Below are positions 7,530 to 17,221 of a stretch of 30,241 bases of DNA, in pieces (the stretch's first letter is position 1; each line of letters begins with the position of its first letter). This DNA is from an uncultured Pseudomonas sp. (lineage in GTDB: Bacteria; Pseudomonadota; Gammaproteobacteria; Pseudomonadales; Pseudomonadaceae), in the NCBI RefSeq assembly GCF_946885955.1, contig NZ_CAMPHI010000053.1:1-30241 (forward strand). The letters run 5' to 3'. A model generated the notes under the pieces. The model was given only the letters and a program-made list of their open reading frames with translations, did no database searches and was not told where the DNA came from. The position numbers and the translations under genes were made by a program.

Positions 7530-8330
7530 ATGGCCAGTCTCCCGTTGTATTTTCCCCAGAATTTCGTCCTCAGTCAGGCCCTGCAGTGCGCGCAGATGGT
7601 CGAACTGGCCTATGCGCAGTACGACCAGTGGCAAGCGCAGAAGCGCCCACGGCGGCCCCAGGATTTCCATTGGCAATTGCCGCAGATGGCTGGTTGGAGT
7701 TTTTCCGAGCCGATCTGGAGCGTGCTCAGCGAACTGCACTTTCTCAATGAATCGGAGCCCTTCGGCTTCGCCGCCCGCGATCCGCAGGGTGCGTTCTATC
7801 TGGTGTTCCGCGGTACCGACACGGCGCAGGACTGGCTCGATGATCTGGATGCCGATCAGCGCGACTACCCCTGGCAGGCTGGCGTCGGTCGGGTCCATGA
7901 CGGTTTCCTCAAACTCTATACCTCGCTGCGCGACCTCGCGCTGCATGCTCTGGATGGCCTGCAGCCAAGCGGCCCGCTGTGGGTCTGCGGGCATAGCCTG
8001 GGTTGCACGTTGTCGAGCCTGGCGGTGCTGGATTTGCGCGAGCGCTGGCCGGATCTGCCGCTGCAGCACTACAACTTCGCCAGTCCGCGCCTGGCTGCGC
8101 CGGACTTCGCTGCCTACTACAACGCCTTGGGCGTGCCGACCTACCGGGTGGTCAACGACAGCGATCTGGTGCCGCAGGTACCACCCGGCGCGGTGGATGG
8201 CATGCTCTATCAACACCTGGGGTTGGCCGTGACCTTCACCGCCAGCTATGCCGGGGTGGCGGCCAATCACAGCCTGGCCGACTGCTACCTGTACGCGCTG
8301 CAAAACCCGCAGGCGCCGATGCGCGGCTGA
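7530..8330 (+). CDS. lipase family (class 3) alpha/beta hydrolase
   Basis: This is a 266-residue alpha/beta hydrolase of the fungal-type class 3 lipase family. The nucleophile elbow is GHSLG with Ser156. The probable acid is Asp212 in NDSDLVPQVPP, the same position as in fungal lipases. The base is probably His247 in NHSLADCY. The YLVFRGTDTAQDWLDDLD segment holds the conserved FRGT strand near the oxyanion hole. No signal peptide or membrane segment is visible, so the enzyme appears cytosolic, unlike secreted lipases; its natural ester is unknown. AAGGAGGT at 7518-7525, a perfect anti-ribosomal match, lies four bases before the ATG. It is 50 bases from rnk on the same strand and may be co-transcribed. 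Confidence 0.88.
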   Translation: MASLPLYFPQNFVLSQALQCAQMVELAYAQYDQWQAQKRPRRPQDFHWQLPQMAGWSFSEPIWSVLSELHFLNESEPFGFAARDPQGAFYLVFRGTDTAQDWLDDLDADQRDYPWQAGVGRVHDGFLKLYTSLRDLALHALDGLQPSGPLWVCGHSLGCTLSSLAVLDLRERWPDLPLQHYNFASPRLAAPDFAAYYNALGVPTYRVVNDSDLVPQVPPGAVDGMLYQHLGLAVTFTASYAGVAANHSLADCYLYALQNPQAPMRG

Positions 8331-8336
8331 GTTGGT

Positions 8337-8369
8337 CAGAGCCACTGGCAAGTTATGCCGGTGGCTCTG
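8337..8369. terminator. hairpin between convergent lipase and cyaA-operon genes
   Basis: CAGAGCCAC pairs with GTGGCTCTG, and the stem continues inward with a wobble pair and GGCA/TGCC around an AGTTA loop, about 14 bp in all. Neither strand shows a T-tract after it, so it may be a Rho-dependent or RNA-protecting 3' hairpin rather than a standard terminator. Confidence 0.5.
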
Positions 8370-8389
8370 CCGAACCCGCAAAACCTCTT

Positions 8390-9070
8390 CTAGTCACCGC
8401 CGCCACCGCAGCCACCACCGCAACCTCCGCCGCTATCCCCGCCACCGTCTGTGCCACTGTCACCGCTGCTGCTGCCGCCACAGCCGCCACCGCATCCGGA
8501 ACTACAGCCAATGTGCCCTGCGCAATAAGCATCGCCGCGGCCATTTTTTCCATCAGTGCAATTGAGGCTGTAGTGGAAGCCATCGGCGATCGCCAGCTCG
8601 GCGTCCAGGGCGAACAGCAGCGGTAAACGCTGCGGCGTCTTGGGCGCGATGCCCTCCTGGGCGCAGGCCAGGCGCCAGGCGCGACGGATGCCCTCCTGCG
8701 CCACGGTCGGGCTGGTCATGGCCTCGCTCGGTACATGGTGGAGGAAGCGGCCGATACCCTGGCTGCAGAACTGTTGGTACTGGCGCGTGTGCAGGATGAA
8801 TTCGTGCCAGAGCACATCGACCGCCTGCGATGGCATGGCGACCATACGGCGTCTGGCCTGGCGGCAGAGCTGGAAGTACTGGCGCAGGCCGAGCAGGGCA
8901 TGCGCGGTCTGCTGGTCGCTGAGGTGCGGGTAGTGCTCGGCCAGCTTGCGCCGCAGGCGTTGGGGAAAGGCGTAGCCGTCGATAAAGCGCTCGCGGGCGC
9001 GGATGCGCTTTTGCCGCAGAAGCAGGCCGGCGGGGATCAGGGCAAGACCGAGAAACAGCATCAGGCTCAT
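8390..9070 (-). CDS. glycine-rich-domain-like protein with Gly/Cys-rich tail
   Basis: This is a 226-residue protein of unknown function. Residues 3-19 form one hydrophobic segment followed by Arg/Lys, likely an N-terminal membrane anchor. The middle contains VDVLWHEFILHTRQYQQFC (84-102) and a following HH pair. This pattern resembles bacterial glycine-rich-domain (GRDP-like, DUF1399-type) proteins, where the WHxF...HT...Y..FC residues are conserved. Residues 170-226 are low-complexity: seven Cys in a Gly/Ser/Asp background, with GCSSGCGGGCGG and a second GGGCGGGCGGGG block. The tail could bind metal, form disulfides or be modified; none of this is known. The gene starts 16 bases after the cyaA stop codon, so it is probably co-transcribed with cyaA. 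Confidence 0.75.
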   Translation of the reverse strand: MSLMLFLGLALIPAGLLLRQKRIRARERFIDGYAFPQRLRRKLAEHYPHLSDQQTAHALLGLRQYFQLCRQARRRMVAMPSQAVDVLWHEFILHTRQYQQFCSQGIGRFLHHVPSEAMTSPTVAQEGIRRAWRLACAQEGIAPKTPQRLPLLFALDAELAIADGFHYSLNCTDGKNGRGDAYCAGHIGCSSGCGGGCGGSSSGDSGTDGGGDSGGGCGGGCGGGGD

Positions 9071-9086
9071 GGCGGGTTTCCAGCAT

Positions 9087-11945
9087 TCAGGCTTTTTGCA
9101 GGGCGGTATTCAGGGCTTCTTCCAGTCGCGACTTGTAGCGCAGGTAGTGCACGGTCTGCGCCTGGCCTTCGCCGATCACTGCCGACAGGTCGAGGTCGGT
9201 GATGTAGCAGGGGTAGCGCTGGCCGTCGCGGCGCTGGGCGAGGATGTGTTGCGCCACCGCGGCGAACAGATCGCCGCCGTATTCCAGCTCTGAAAATTCG
9301 CGGTGGTTGCAGTAGAGCGTGACATGCGCATTCTTGCCGCCGGCTGGTTCGACGATCGCCTGCACGTCATAGAACGGGTGGCTCACCGGCGAGCGCGGTG
9401 GGGGGCGCGACTCCAGGCGTTGCGCCCGCCCCGGTGGCTGCGGCAGCACTTCGTAATAGAGCACTTGCAGCATCATCTCCAGGGGTTGCTGGCCATCGAG
9501 GGGTAGCGAGGCGTTGCGCCGATACAGCAGCGACTGCAGGAAGCGTTGCAGTGGGGTCAGCAAATTGTGTTGGTCGTGATAGGGCAGATGCTGGCGCCAG
9601 AGCGCATTGTGCTCGTCGAGTACGGTCAGCTCGGCCTGCCCCGCGGCCTCGTCGAGACGGTAGAACACCTGGATGCAGGTCGGGCGCCCGGCGGGCAGGA
9701 TCAGCGCCAGGTCGTCGCCTTCGAGGGCGTTGCGATCCAGGTGCAGCGAGCTGTAGCTCGGTTGCTCTTTACCCAGGTAGTCGAGCAGCGCCGGCAGGTC
9801 GATGAGCGCCTTGTGGCTGACCTTGCCGGGAGCCAGGTCGAGCAAGTGGAACTGGTGCCTGATCTGCAGCAAGTAGCGATGGTGTTCGGCGCTGCCGAAG
9901 TTCTCGAGGATATCGCGGAACAGCTCCTCGACCCGTTCGGCAATCGCCGTGGCGCGGTTGCGGCAGAAACAACGGACCCGCAGATTGGGCTTTGCCGCTC
10001 CGGGCGGCAGACTGTTGAGGAAATCACTCAGGCAGTCGAGCAGGGCATGGGGGCCGTCATAGCGGTTGACCAGCAGCTCGTTCCAGCTGTTCAGGCAGAC
10101 CTGATCGATGGTCAGGATCAGGTTTTCACGCACCCCGGAATAGCCCAGCGCATCCGTGCGGTCGGTGGTCATGTGCACATTCATCTGGCTGTGCTGCCTG
10201 AGCGGATCCACGCCGACATTCACCAATAGCAACACTTCGCTGGGGCTACTGGTCTTCAGTAGGGCGTTTTCCGTGACCGCTGGCAGTGGCAGCGGCACCG
10301 TCTGTTGCAGGCTGGTGAGCAGATTGAACAGCTCGGGCTCGCTCAGGTCGCTATTGCCGGGGTGCAGGGACAGCCGCGTGCTGGGGTCGATCACGCCGTT
10401 GCGATGGCACCAGGCGAGCAGTTCGATCAGCTCACGGGCGCGCTTGAGCGGGGCGAAGTCCTGCCACTCCTGGGCGTTCAGGCTGCCGCTGAACAGTGCC
10501 CATTGATGTTCCTGCGGTGCTTCCTGGCTGGGACACTGCACCAGGGTCAGGGTGTCTTCGGCGATATCCGGAGCGATCCCCGGGTTGATGAATTCGATCT
10601 TCCCGGCCTTGCGTTCGAAGGCGGCGTAGAGGCGCCGGCCGAGCACCCCGAGGTCGCGGCTGTTGAGCGAGCTGCCGGCGTGTTCGGTGCGGGCGAACTG
10701 CGAGAGAAAGCGATAGCTGAAGGTCAGCTCGTTGACCAGCGCACGGCGTTCGGCGCTGACCTGGCGCACCTTCCATTGGCTGCGGCTGTCGAGCATCGCC
10801 AGTTGGCGTTGGTCCCAGTTCCAGTCGCGGGTCAGGCGCTCGAGCAGCAGGCGTTGCCAGCTCTTGAAGCGGTTGCGTGGCGGTCGGCTGAGTTTCTTGC
10901 CGACCTTGAGGTACAGGCAGCGGCGGATCAGCTCCAGGCGTTCGCTTTCGCCGCGGGCGAGCAGGTATTCCTCGAGGCGACGGTATACGACGATGTAAGG
11001 GTCGAGTTCATCGAGATCGGCATGGCCCTCGAACACCGTCTGCTTGAAACGCAGCGACAGGCACTCGACCTTCGGGTGCTCGCTGGCATAGACCTCGGTG
11101 AGCAACAGCTTGAGCACCGATTTGTACGGCGACTCGATGCCCTTGAACAGCTGCCACATGCCGGCACCGATAAACTCGTTCGGCGGGATCTGCGCCAAAT
11201 GACCGAGGTCGAGCACATCGTCGGCGCGGATGAAACGCTTGCTCAGCAGGATTTGCGTGTAATGCAGGTAGCGCTGTTCCTCGTACACCGGCACCAGCCA
11301 CCACAACGGCGTGCGGCCGGCCAGCCAGATCGCGGTGCGATAGAACTCGTCGAGCAACAGGTAGTGCTGGGTCGTGCCGCAGTCGTCCGAGGTCAGCTTG
11401 GCCTCGCGGTCGCCGACGGTGAAGCGCGCTGGGTCGACCAGGAAGAAATGCGCTTCGGCGCCCAGGGTCGCCGCCCAGGTTTCCAGCAGATCGCACTTTC
11501 TGCGCAGTTCGCCGATTTCCTGAGCATTGAGGTTGGGCGCATGGCAGACCCACATGTCCATGTCGCTTCGCTCGTCCTGGGCGATGGTGCCTAGGCTGCC
11601 CATCAGGAACAGACCATGGATCGGCATGGCCGGTTTACCGCGTTGCGCCTTATAAGCGAAGGAGCGGGTCAGGCGTTGAGCCTCGGCGAGCAGTTGCTCG
11701 TCCGGCTCGAAGCCGCTGACGCCCGCCGGGGTAAGCCCGGAAACATAGCCAGGGAGCAATGGGTGGTTGACGTGAAACAGCAGCGGCAGCAGCTTCAGGG
11801 CCAGCTGCTGACGGGTCGATAGCGCCTCCATGGTGCGTTGCAGGCGCCCATGGTTGATCTGCAGAAAGCGTGCGCGCAACTGGGTAAGGACCTTGCGATC
11901 GATACCTTCGTCGATGTTCGGGCGAATTTCGGGGGCGCGACTCAT
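9087..11945 (-). CDS. cyaA: class I adenylate cyclase CyaA
   Basis: This is a class I (enterobacterial-type) adenylate cyclase that makes cAMP from ATP in the cytosol. In Pseudomonas cAMP activates the CRP homologue Vfr. The product is 952 residues, longer than E. coli CyaA (848). The N-terminal catalytic region has GSLGT at 116-120 and SDMDMWVC at 127-134, the nucleotidyltransferase motif with its metal-binding Asp pair. The long C-terminal part is the regulatory region, which in enterics responds to the glucose phosphotransferase system. In P. aeruginosa the class III enzyme CyaB makes most cAMP, so this enzyme may be the minor source. The ATG at 11945 has only a weak ribosome-binding site (GAG), suggesting low translation. 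The Gly/Cys-tail gene follows closely. Confidence 0.96.
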   Translation of the reverse strand: MSRAPEIRPNIDEGIDRKVLTQLRARFLQINHGRLQRTMEALSTRQQLALKLLPLLFHVNHPLLPGYVSGLTPAGVSGFEPDEQLLAEAQRLTRSFAYKAQRGKPAMPIHGLFLMGSLGTIAQDERSDMDMWVCHAPNLNAQEIGELRRKCDLLETWAATLGAEAHFFLVDPARFTVGDREAKLTSDDCGTTQHYLLLDEFYRTAIWLAGRTPLWWLVPVYEEQRYLHYTQILLSKRFIRADDVLDLGHLAQIPPNEFIGAGMWQLFKGIESPYKSVLKLLLTEVYASEHPKVECLSLRFKQTVFEGHADLDELDPYIVVYRRLEEYLLARGESERLELIRRCLYLKVGKKLSRPPRNRFKSWQRLLLERLTRDWNWDQRQLAMLDSRSQWKVRQVSAERRALVNELTFSYRFLSQFARTEHAGSSLNSRDLGVLGRRLYAAFERKAGKIEFINPGIAPDIAEDTLTLVQCPSQEAPQEHQWALFSGSLNAQEWQDFAPLKRARELIELLAWCHRNGVIDPSTRLSLHPGNSDLSEPELFNLLTSLQQTVPLPLPAVTENALLKTSSPSEVLLLVNVGVDPLRQHSQMNVHMTTDRTDALGYSGVRENLILTIDQVCLNSWNELLVNRYDGPHALLDCLSDFLNSLPPGAAKPNLRVRCFCRNRATAIAERVEELFRDILENFGSAEHHRYLLQIRHQFHLLDLAPGKVSHKALIDLPALLDYLGKEQPSYSSLHLDRNALEGDDLALILPAGRPTCIQVFYRLDEAAGQAELTVLDEHNALWRQHLPYHDQHNLLTPLQRFLQSLLYRRNASLPLDGQQPLEMMLQVLYYEVLPQPPGRAQRLESRPPPRSPVSHPFYDVQAIVEPAGGKNAHVTLYCNHREFSELEYGGDLFAAVAQHILAQRRDGQRYPCYITDLDLSAVIGEGQAQTVHYLRYKSRLEEALNTALQKA

Positions 11946-12093
11946 GCTCGGGCTCTGTACGGCGATGGCGCAAAAATATCAGGTCGTGCCGACGCTGTGC
12001 ATAAGTCCGGCGCCAAATGTCTGTCGGCGACGGGCTCGGCGCTCCGCTCGCACGCGCCGCCGGCAACGCTACGGCGCGGGCCGCGGACCCGAC

Positions 12094-12339
12094 TCAGGCG
12101 GTTTCGGCAACGTTGAGGATGATCAGCAGCGCTTGCGCATGCTCGGCGGCGTCCAGGCCCAGGCTGGTCAGATAGCCGCCGTCCGGCTGCGTGAGCAGGC
12201 CCTTGTCGTGCAGGCGCTTGGCGGCGGCGACTGCTTGCGGCGCAGCGGCCTGGTGAACCTTGAGACCCTCCTGGGTATTGGCCAGGTTGTACAGCGAAAG
12301 AAGTTCCAGTTCAGCGACCAGCTCGGGAGTAAAGGACAT
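12094..12339 (-). CDS. TIGR02647 family small protein
   Basis: This is an 81-residue conserved protein starting MSFTPELVAELELLSLYNL. It continues with TQEGLKVHQAAAP and GLLTQPDGGYLTSLGLDAAEHAQ, recognisable as the TIGR02647 family of pseudomonads and relatives. It is mostly helical, with a LTxxGxxAAEHAQ end that looks like a small winged-helix-type segment; no function is known. GGAG lies five bases before the ATG (GGAGCACCT-ATG). The 148 bases between it and cyaA hold a GC-rich hairpin without a T-tract, so it is unclear whether the two are co-transcribed. Confidence 0.82.
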   Translation of the reverse strand: MSFTPELVAELELLSLYNLANTQEGLKVHQAAAPQAVAAAKRLHDKGLLTQPDGGYLTSLGLDAAEHAQALLIILNVAETA

Positions 12340-12483
12340 AGGTGCTCCAGGTTCTTGTCAGTGGGGGCGCGGTTGGCCCGGATGCCATGGCCAGGATGAT
12401 CGATCTGACCCGGCTTGTCTGCAGTGTAGCGAGGCATCGGCCGCTGTGCCGCGTGCGCTGCTGTGGTCCGAACGTTTTTCGCC

Positions 12484-12756
12484 TCAGGGCGCAGGTTCAG
12501 GCAGTTGCGGCAATGCGCGCAGCATCTGTTCGTAGCGGTCGCGGTCGAATGGCCGGTCGGCACTGAGCATGGCCTGGATTTCGTCCGACAGTACCAGCGC
12601 CATCAATTCCAGGATTTCCTCACGCGGATAGCCGACCAGGGTCAATTTGTTCAGCGTGGCCCTGGCCGCAGCGGGATCACCGCTTTCGATCTGATTTTCG
12701 ATGGCGTCGATCAATACGTTTTCGGCGAAGACCTCATCGTCGTCTTCTTTCAGCAT
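12484..12756 (-). CDS. conserved hypothetical protein, 90 residues
   Basis: I do not recognise a named family. The product is small, acidic and predicted helical, with EDDDEVFAENVLIDAIENQIE at the N-terminal side and YPREEILELMALVLSDEIQ in the middle. It ends in a Pro-rich tail (LPQLPEPAP). It has no signal peptide or membrane segment. Codon use and the strong ribosome-binding site (AAGGAGCC, GGAG seven bases before the ATG) indicate a real gene. It lies 67 bases after the binding-protein gene and 144 bases before the TIGR02647 gene, all on the minus strand. No function is proposed. Confidence 0.75.
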   Translation of the reverse strand: MLKEDDDEVFAENVLIDAIENQIESGDPAAARATLNKLTLVGYPREEILELMALVLSDEIQAMLSADRPFDRDRYEQMLRALPQLPEPAP

Positions 12757-12823
12757 AAGCGGCTCCTTGGTTCGAACCGGGTGGCAGGGTACGGATCAGG
12801 GTAACCCCCGGCCGCGGCTACGC

Positions 12824-13627
12824 CTACGGCGATTTCACCGGGGCATAGTAGCGTTCGGTCAGCGCCTTGCCATGCCGGCGACTGAGTAGCGTGCGCAAGG
12901 TGCCGTCCGCGACCATCGCACGCACGTGTCGGCTCAGCCAGTCGATGGTCGCCGGCTCCAGAGTCAGGCGTGAGAGGTACAGCCCTACTGCCAGGGTATC
13001 GGCCTGCGGCACCTGAATGATGCGCACTTCATCGCTCAGCTCCAGATCATCGAGTTCCTTCTGATACAACCCGGCGGTCATCAGGGTGGACTGGACGCGC
13101 CCGGCATGCATCCGCAGAAAGACATTGCGCGCATTGGGCGACATCTGCACGCGTGCTGTCTCCTTGAGCGGCTGCAGGCGCTCGTCGAAATAGGGGCCGT
13201 TGGAGTGGCCGCGAATCAGGCCGATGGTGATTGCCGGGTCGGCCAGCAACTGCTCGAGCGTGGCGATGTGCTGGGCGGCGCTGCGCAGGATGATGATGTC
13301 GTTGCGATTGCGGAAATACTCGACGAACTGACCGTGCTGGTCGCGTTCCGGGGTGCGGAAGGTCGGGGAGATGACGTCCAGCTGGCGCTGTTCGCTGTCA
13401 TGCCAGGCGCGGATGCGCGGCTGCGGCACCAGGGTGAATACGCAGCCGCTGCGGCGCGCGAGTTCCTCGTAGAAATCGAACGAGGAGCCCGCGGGCGTGC
13501 CGTCTTCGCGCAGGTAGTAGCTATAGCCGATCTGCGAAATGCCGACGCGCAGCGGCTGCGGGCAGGGCGATTTGGCCAGTGCCAGACCGTGCGCCAGCAG
13601 CCCCAGGAGCAGGACTAACCAGCGCAT
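12824..13627 (-). CDS. orphan periplasmic substrate-binding protein
   Basis: This is a 267-residue protein with a signal peptide (MRWLVLLLGLLAHGLALAKS, cleavage probably after ALA). The mature protein has the type II periplasmic binding fold of polar amino-acid receptors. Recognisable parts are LRVGISQIGYSYYLREDGTPAGSSFDFYEELARR, ERDQHGQFVEY and the LSRLTLEPATIDWLSRHVRAMVADGTL end with its helix. The ligand is unknown. No permease or ATPase gene is nearby, so it may be a sensor input or serve a distant transporter. The ATG at 13627 was chosen for the signal peptide; no clear ribosome-binding site precedes it. It starts 58 bases after argH and may share its transcript. Confidence 0.82.
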   Translation of the reverse strand: MRWLVLLLGLLAHGLALAKSPCPQPLRVGISQIGYSYYLREDGTPAGSSFDFYEELARRSGCVFTLVPQPRIRAWHDSEQRQLDVISPTFRTPERDQHGQFVEYFRNRNDIIILRSAAQHIATLEQLLADPAITIGLIRGHSNGPYFDERLQPLKETARVQMSPNARNVFLRMHAGRVQSTLMTAGLYQKELDDLELSDEVRIIQVPQADTLAVGLYLSRLTLEPATIDWLSRHVRAMVADGTLRTLLSRRHGKALTERYYAPVKSP

Positions 13628-13685
13628 GGATACGAGATGGCTGATGTATAGGGCCGGCTGTTCCGGCCCAGGTAGCAGGCAGTAC

Positions 13686-15080
<1,395 letters not shown>

Positions 15081-15253
15081 GAATTTCGCTCGGCTGATGC
15101 GCTAAAAACGGGCGGGTCGTTCGACGTGGATAACGCAGACGCTATCGGCGCCATGGCGACCTGCTGGGCAGAAAAGTCGGCCAATAATAACAGGCTGGCG
15201 CACAAAGTCGCCGCGCCGCATTGTCGGCGACCGTCCGGTCAGGTTGCGGGCAG

Positions 15254-15269
15254 TGTTGCGGGCATCACA
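15254..15269 (+). promoter_or_regulatory. CRP/Vfr-like site upstream of algZ
   Basis: TGTTGCGGGCATCACA fits TGTGA-N6-TCACA, with a perfect right half-site and a left half differing at two positions. It is followed by AAATTT, typical of the A/T flank. It lies 94 bases before the algZ start codon in the argH-algZ divergent region. Vfr is known to act on the fimS(algZ)-algR promoter in P. aeruginosa; the site here is inferred. Confidence 0.5.
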
Positions 15270-15362
15270 AATTTGCATTCGCGGCGGCATTTCAGTGCTT
15301 TATTTTGCCCGGCTGGAGCCGTCTGTCTTGCCGCTTGCACGGGCCGCGCGGAAACTGCATCG

Positions 15363-16445
15363 ATGAAGATAAAAAAACTGATCGACAATACGCCCCCCGC
15401 TCCCGAGGATGATTTTTTCGTCCCCGAATTGTGCGAGCCCGAAGCGCTGCTGAGCATGGTTCTGCTGGCTGAGTTGCTGGTGCTGGTGCTGGTGCTGGCC
15501 GAGCCGATGCTGCCGGGTTTCGACTGGGTGCGCCTGGCGCTGACTTCGCTGTTCGTGCAGTGGATCGTGCTGCTGTCCGCCGCGCTGTTGTGTCGCCTGC
15601 GTGCGTTGATGGCACGCATGAGCGCGGCGCTGGCGGGAATCCTCTGCTGTGCGATCGTGGTTGGCTTGACCCTGACCTGCACTGCGGTGGCCGATTACTA
15701 CCAGCTCGGCGGCCCCTTGCCGCGTGCCGGTGAAGTCAATTTATACCTGCGCCATGCCTTGATCAGCATGATCATGTCGATGTTGCTGCTACGCTATTTT
15801 TATCTGCAGAGCCAATGGCGGCGTCAGGAGCAGGCTGAGCTGCGTGCGCGTATCGAATCGTTGCAAGCGCGAATCCGCCCGCATTTTCTGTTCAACAGCC
15901 TGAACAGCATCGCCAGCCTGGTCGTCGTCGATCCTTACAAGGCCGAGCAGGCCGTGCTGGATCTGTCCGATCTGTTCCGCGCCAGTCTGGCCAAACCCGG
16001 CAGCCTGGTGCCCTGGCGCGAGGAGTTGGCGTTGGCTAAACGATACCTTTCGATCGAACACTATCGTCTTGGCGAGCGTCTACAGTTGCAATGGGACGTC
16101 GACGAAGTACCGGAGGATCTGCCGATTCCACAGTTAACCCTGCAACCGTTACTGGAGAATGCCTTGATCTATGGTATTCAGCCGCGCATCGAAGGAGGCT
16201 TGGTGCGTGTCGAGGCGAAATACGCCGAGGGTGTGTTTCAGCTCTGCGTGAGCAATCCGTTTACCGCGCCGGCAGATGAAACGCCTTCACGCGGCACGCA
16301 TCAGGGGCTGACAAATATTGACGCCCGACTAACGGCACTTTTCGGACCGCGAGCCAGTCTCAGCGTAGAGCGCCGTGACGGCCGCCACTTCACCTGTCTA
16401 CGCTATCCTTGTGCGAGACTCACGCAGGAAGCCAGAACAATATGA
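15363..16445 (+). CDS. algZ: sensor histidine kinase AlgZ (FimS), LytS-type
   Basis: AlgZ/FimS is the inner-membrane sensor partner of AlgR, controlling type IV pili, alginate and virulence traits. The product is 360 residues. Hydrophobic segments lie at about 29-49, 57-77, 86-110 and 127-147, followed by a helical linker. The LytS-type kinase core starts with RPHFLFNSLNSI, where His174 is the phosphorylation site. The PWREELALAKRYLSIEHYR segment, an LQPLLENALIYGIQP N-box and HQGLTNIDARL follow in a short ATP-binding domain. The frame is open far upstream across the argH antisense strand, but the ATG at 15363 gives the family N terminus and length. Its ribosome-binding site is weak (GGAA). 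It overlaps algR by ATGA. Confidence 0.94.
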   Translation: MKIKKLIDNTPPAPEDDFFVPELCEPEALLSMVLLAELLVLVLVLAEPMLPGFDWVRLALTSLFVQWIVLLSAALLCRLRALMARMSAALAGILCCAIVVGLTLTCTAVADYYQLGGPLPRAGEVNLYLRHALISMIMSMLLLRYFYLQSQWRRQEQAELRARIESLQARIRPHFLFNSLNSIASLVVVDPYKAEQAVLDLSDLFRASLAKPGSLVPWREELALAKRYLSIEHYRLGERLQLQWDVDEVPEDLPIPQLTLQPLLENALIYGIQPRIEGGLVRVEAKYAEGVFQLCVSNPFTAPADETPSRGTHQGLTNIDARLTALFGPRASLSVERRDGRHFTCLRYPCARLTQEARTI

Positions 16446-17188
16446 ATGTCCTTATCGTCGATGACGAACCCTTGGCCCGTGAGCGCCTCAGCCGCATGGT
16501 CGGCGAGCTCGAAGGCTATCGTGTGCTCGAACCGGCAGCCACTAATGGCGAAGAAGCGCTGGTGCTGATCGATAGCCTGAAGCCCGATATCGTGCTCCTG
16601 GATATCCGCATGCCGGGTATGGACGGTTTGCAGGTCGCCGCCAAACTCTGTGAGCGCGATTCGCCACCTGCGGTGATTTTCTGCACCGCCCATGATGAGT
16701 TCGCCCTGGAGGCGTTTCAGGTCAGCGCGGTGGGCTATCTGGTCAAACCGGTGCGTCTGGAGGACCTGCGCGAAGCGCTGAAAAAGGCCGAACGTCCCAA
16801 TCGCGTGCAGCTCGCAGCCTTGACCCGTCCGGCGGTGGAGGGCGGGGCGGGGCCGCGCAGTCATATCAGCGCGCGTACGCGCAAAGGCATCGAGTTGATT
16901 CCGCTCGATCAGGTCATCTATTTCATTGCCGACCATAAATATGTGACCTTGCGTCACGGCGGCGGCGAAGTGCTGCTCGACGAGCCGCTGAAAGCGCTGG
17001 AGGATGAGTTCGGCGATCGTTTTGTGCGCATCCATCGCAATGCGCTGGTAGCCCGCGAGCGCATCGAGCGGCTGCAGCGTACCCCGCTGGGGCACTTCCA
17101 GCTGTTCCTTAAAGGCTTCGATGGCGATGCGTTGATCGTCAGCCGCCGGCATGTGGCCGGGGTACGCAAGCTGATGCATAACCTTTAA
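16442..17188 (+). CDS. algR: response regulator AlgR (LytTR family)
   Basis: AlgR is the DNA-binding response regulator of alginate, type IV pili, rhamnolipid and cyanide genes in Pseudomonas. The product is 248 residues, the exact length in P. aeruginosa. The receiver domain (1 to about 118) has VDDEP with the acidic pocket, the phospho-acceptor Asp54 in LLDIRMPGMDG, Thr in FCTAHDEFA and Lys in GYLVKPV. The LytTR domain (about 140-245) includes ARTRKGIELIPLDQVIYF, ADHKYVTL, RFVRIHRNALV and the VSRRHVAGVRKLMHNL end. The ATG at 16442 overlaps the algZ stop codon, so the pair is translationally coupled. A repeat tract follows the stop codon, then hemC. Confidence 0.97.
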   Translation: MNVLIVDDEPLARERLSRMVGELEGYRVLEPAATNGEEALVLIDSLKPDIVLLDIRMPGMDGLQVAAKLCERDSPPAVIFCTAHDEFALEAFQVSAVGYLVKPVRLEDLREALKKAERPNRVQLAALTRPAVEGGAGPRSHISARTRKGIELIPLDQVIYFIADHKYVTLRHGGGEVLLDEPLKALEDEFGDRFVRIHRNALVARERIERLQRTPLGHFQLFLKGFDGDALIVSRRHVAGVRKLMHNL

Positions 17189-17196
17189 GTGAGCAG

Positions 17197-17221
17197 CAAG
17201 CTGCAAGCCACAAGCTGCAAG
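17197..17221. repeat. CAAGCTGCAAG direct repeat downstream of algR
   Basis: CAAGCTGCAAG occurs at 17197-17207 and again at 17211-17221, with CCA between. It begins nine bases after the algR stop codon. The same CAAGC unit spacing appears at the xerC start (2911-2940), so both belong to one dispersed tract type. Confidence 0.55.

Noticed and set aside
8393..8563. Microcin-like precursor reading of the Gly/Cys tail
   Set aside because: Microcin B17-type clusters need modification enzymes and an exporter nearby. None is present, and the tail is fused to a larger conserved protein.
12053..12078. GC-rich hairpin CGCGCCG/CGGCGCG between the TIGR02647 gene and cyaA
   Set aside because: There is no T-tract on the minus strand after it, and stems of this strength are frequent in such GC-rich gaps, so I do not call a terminator.
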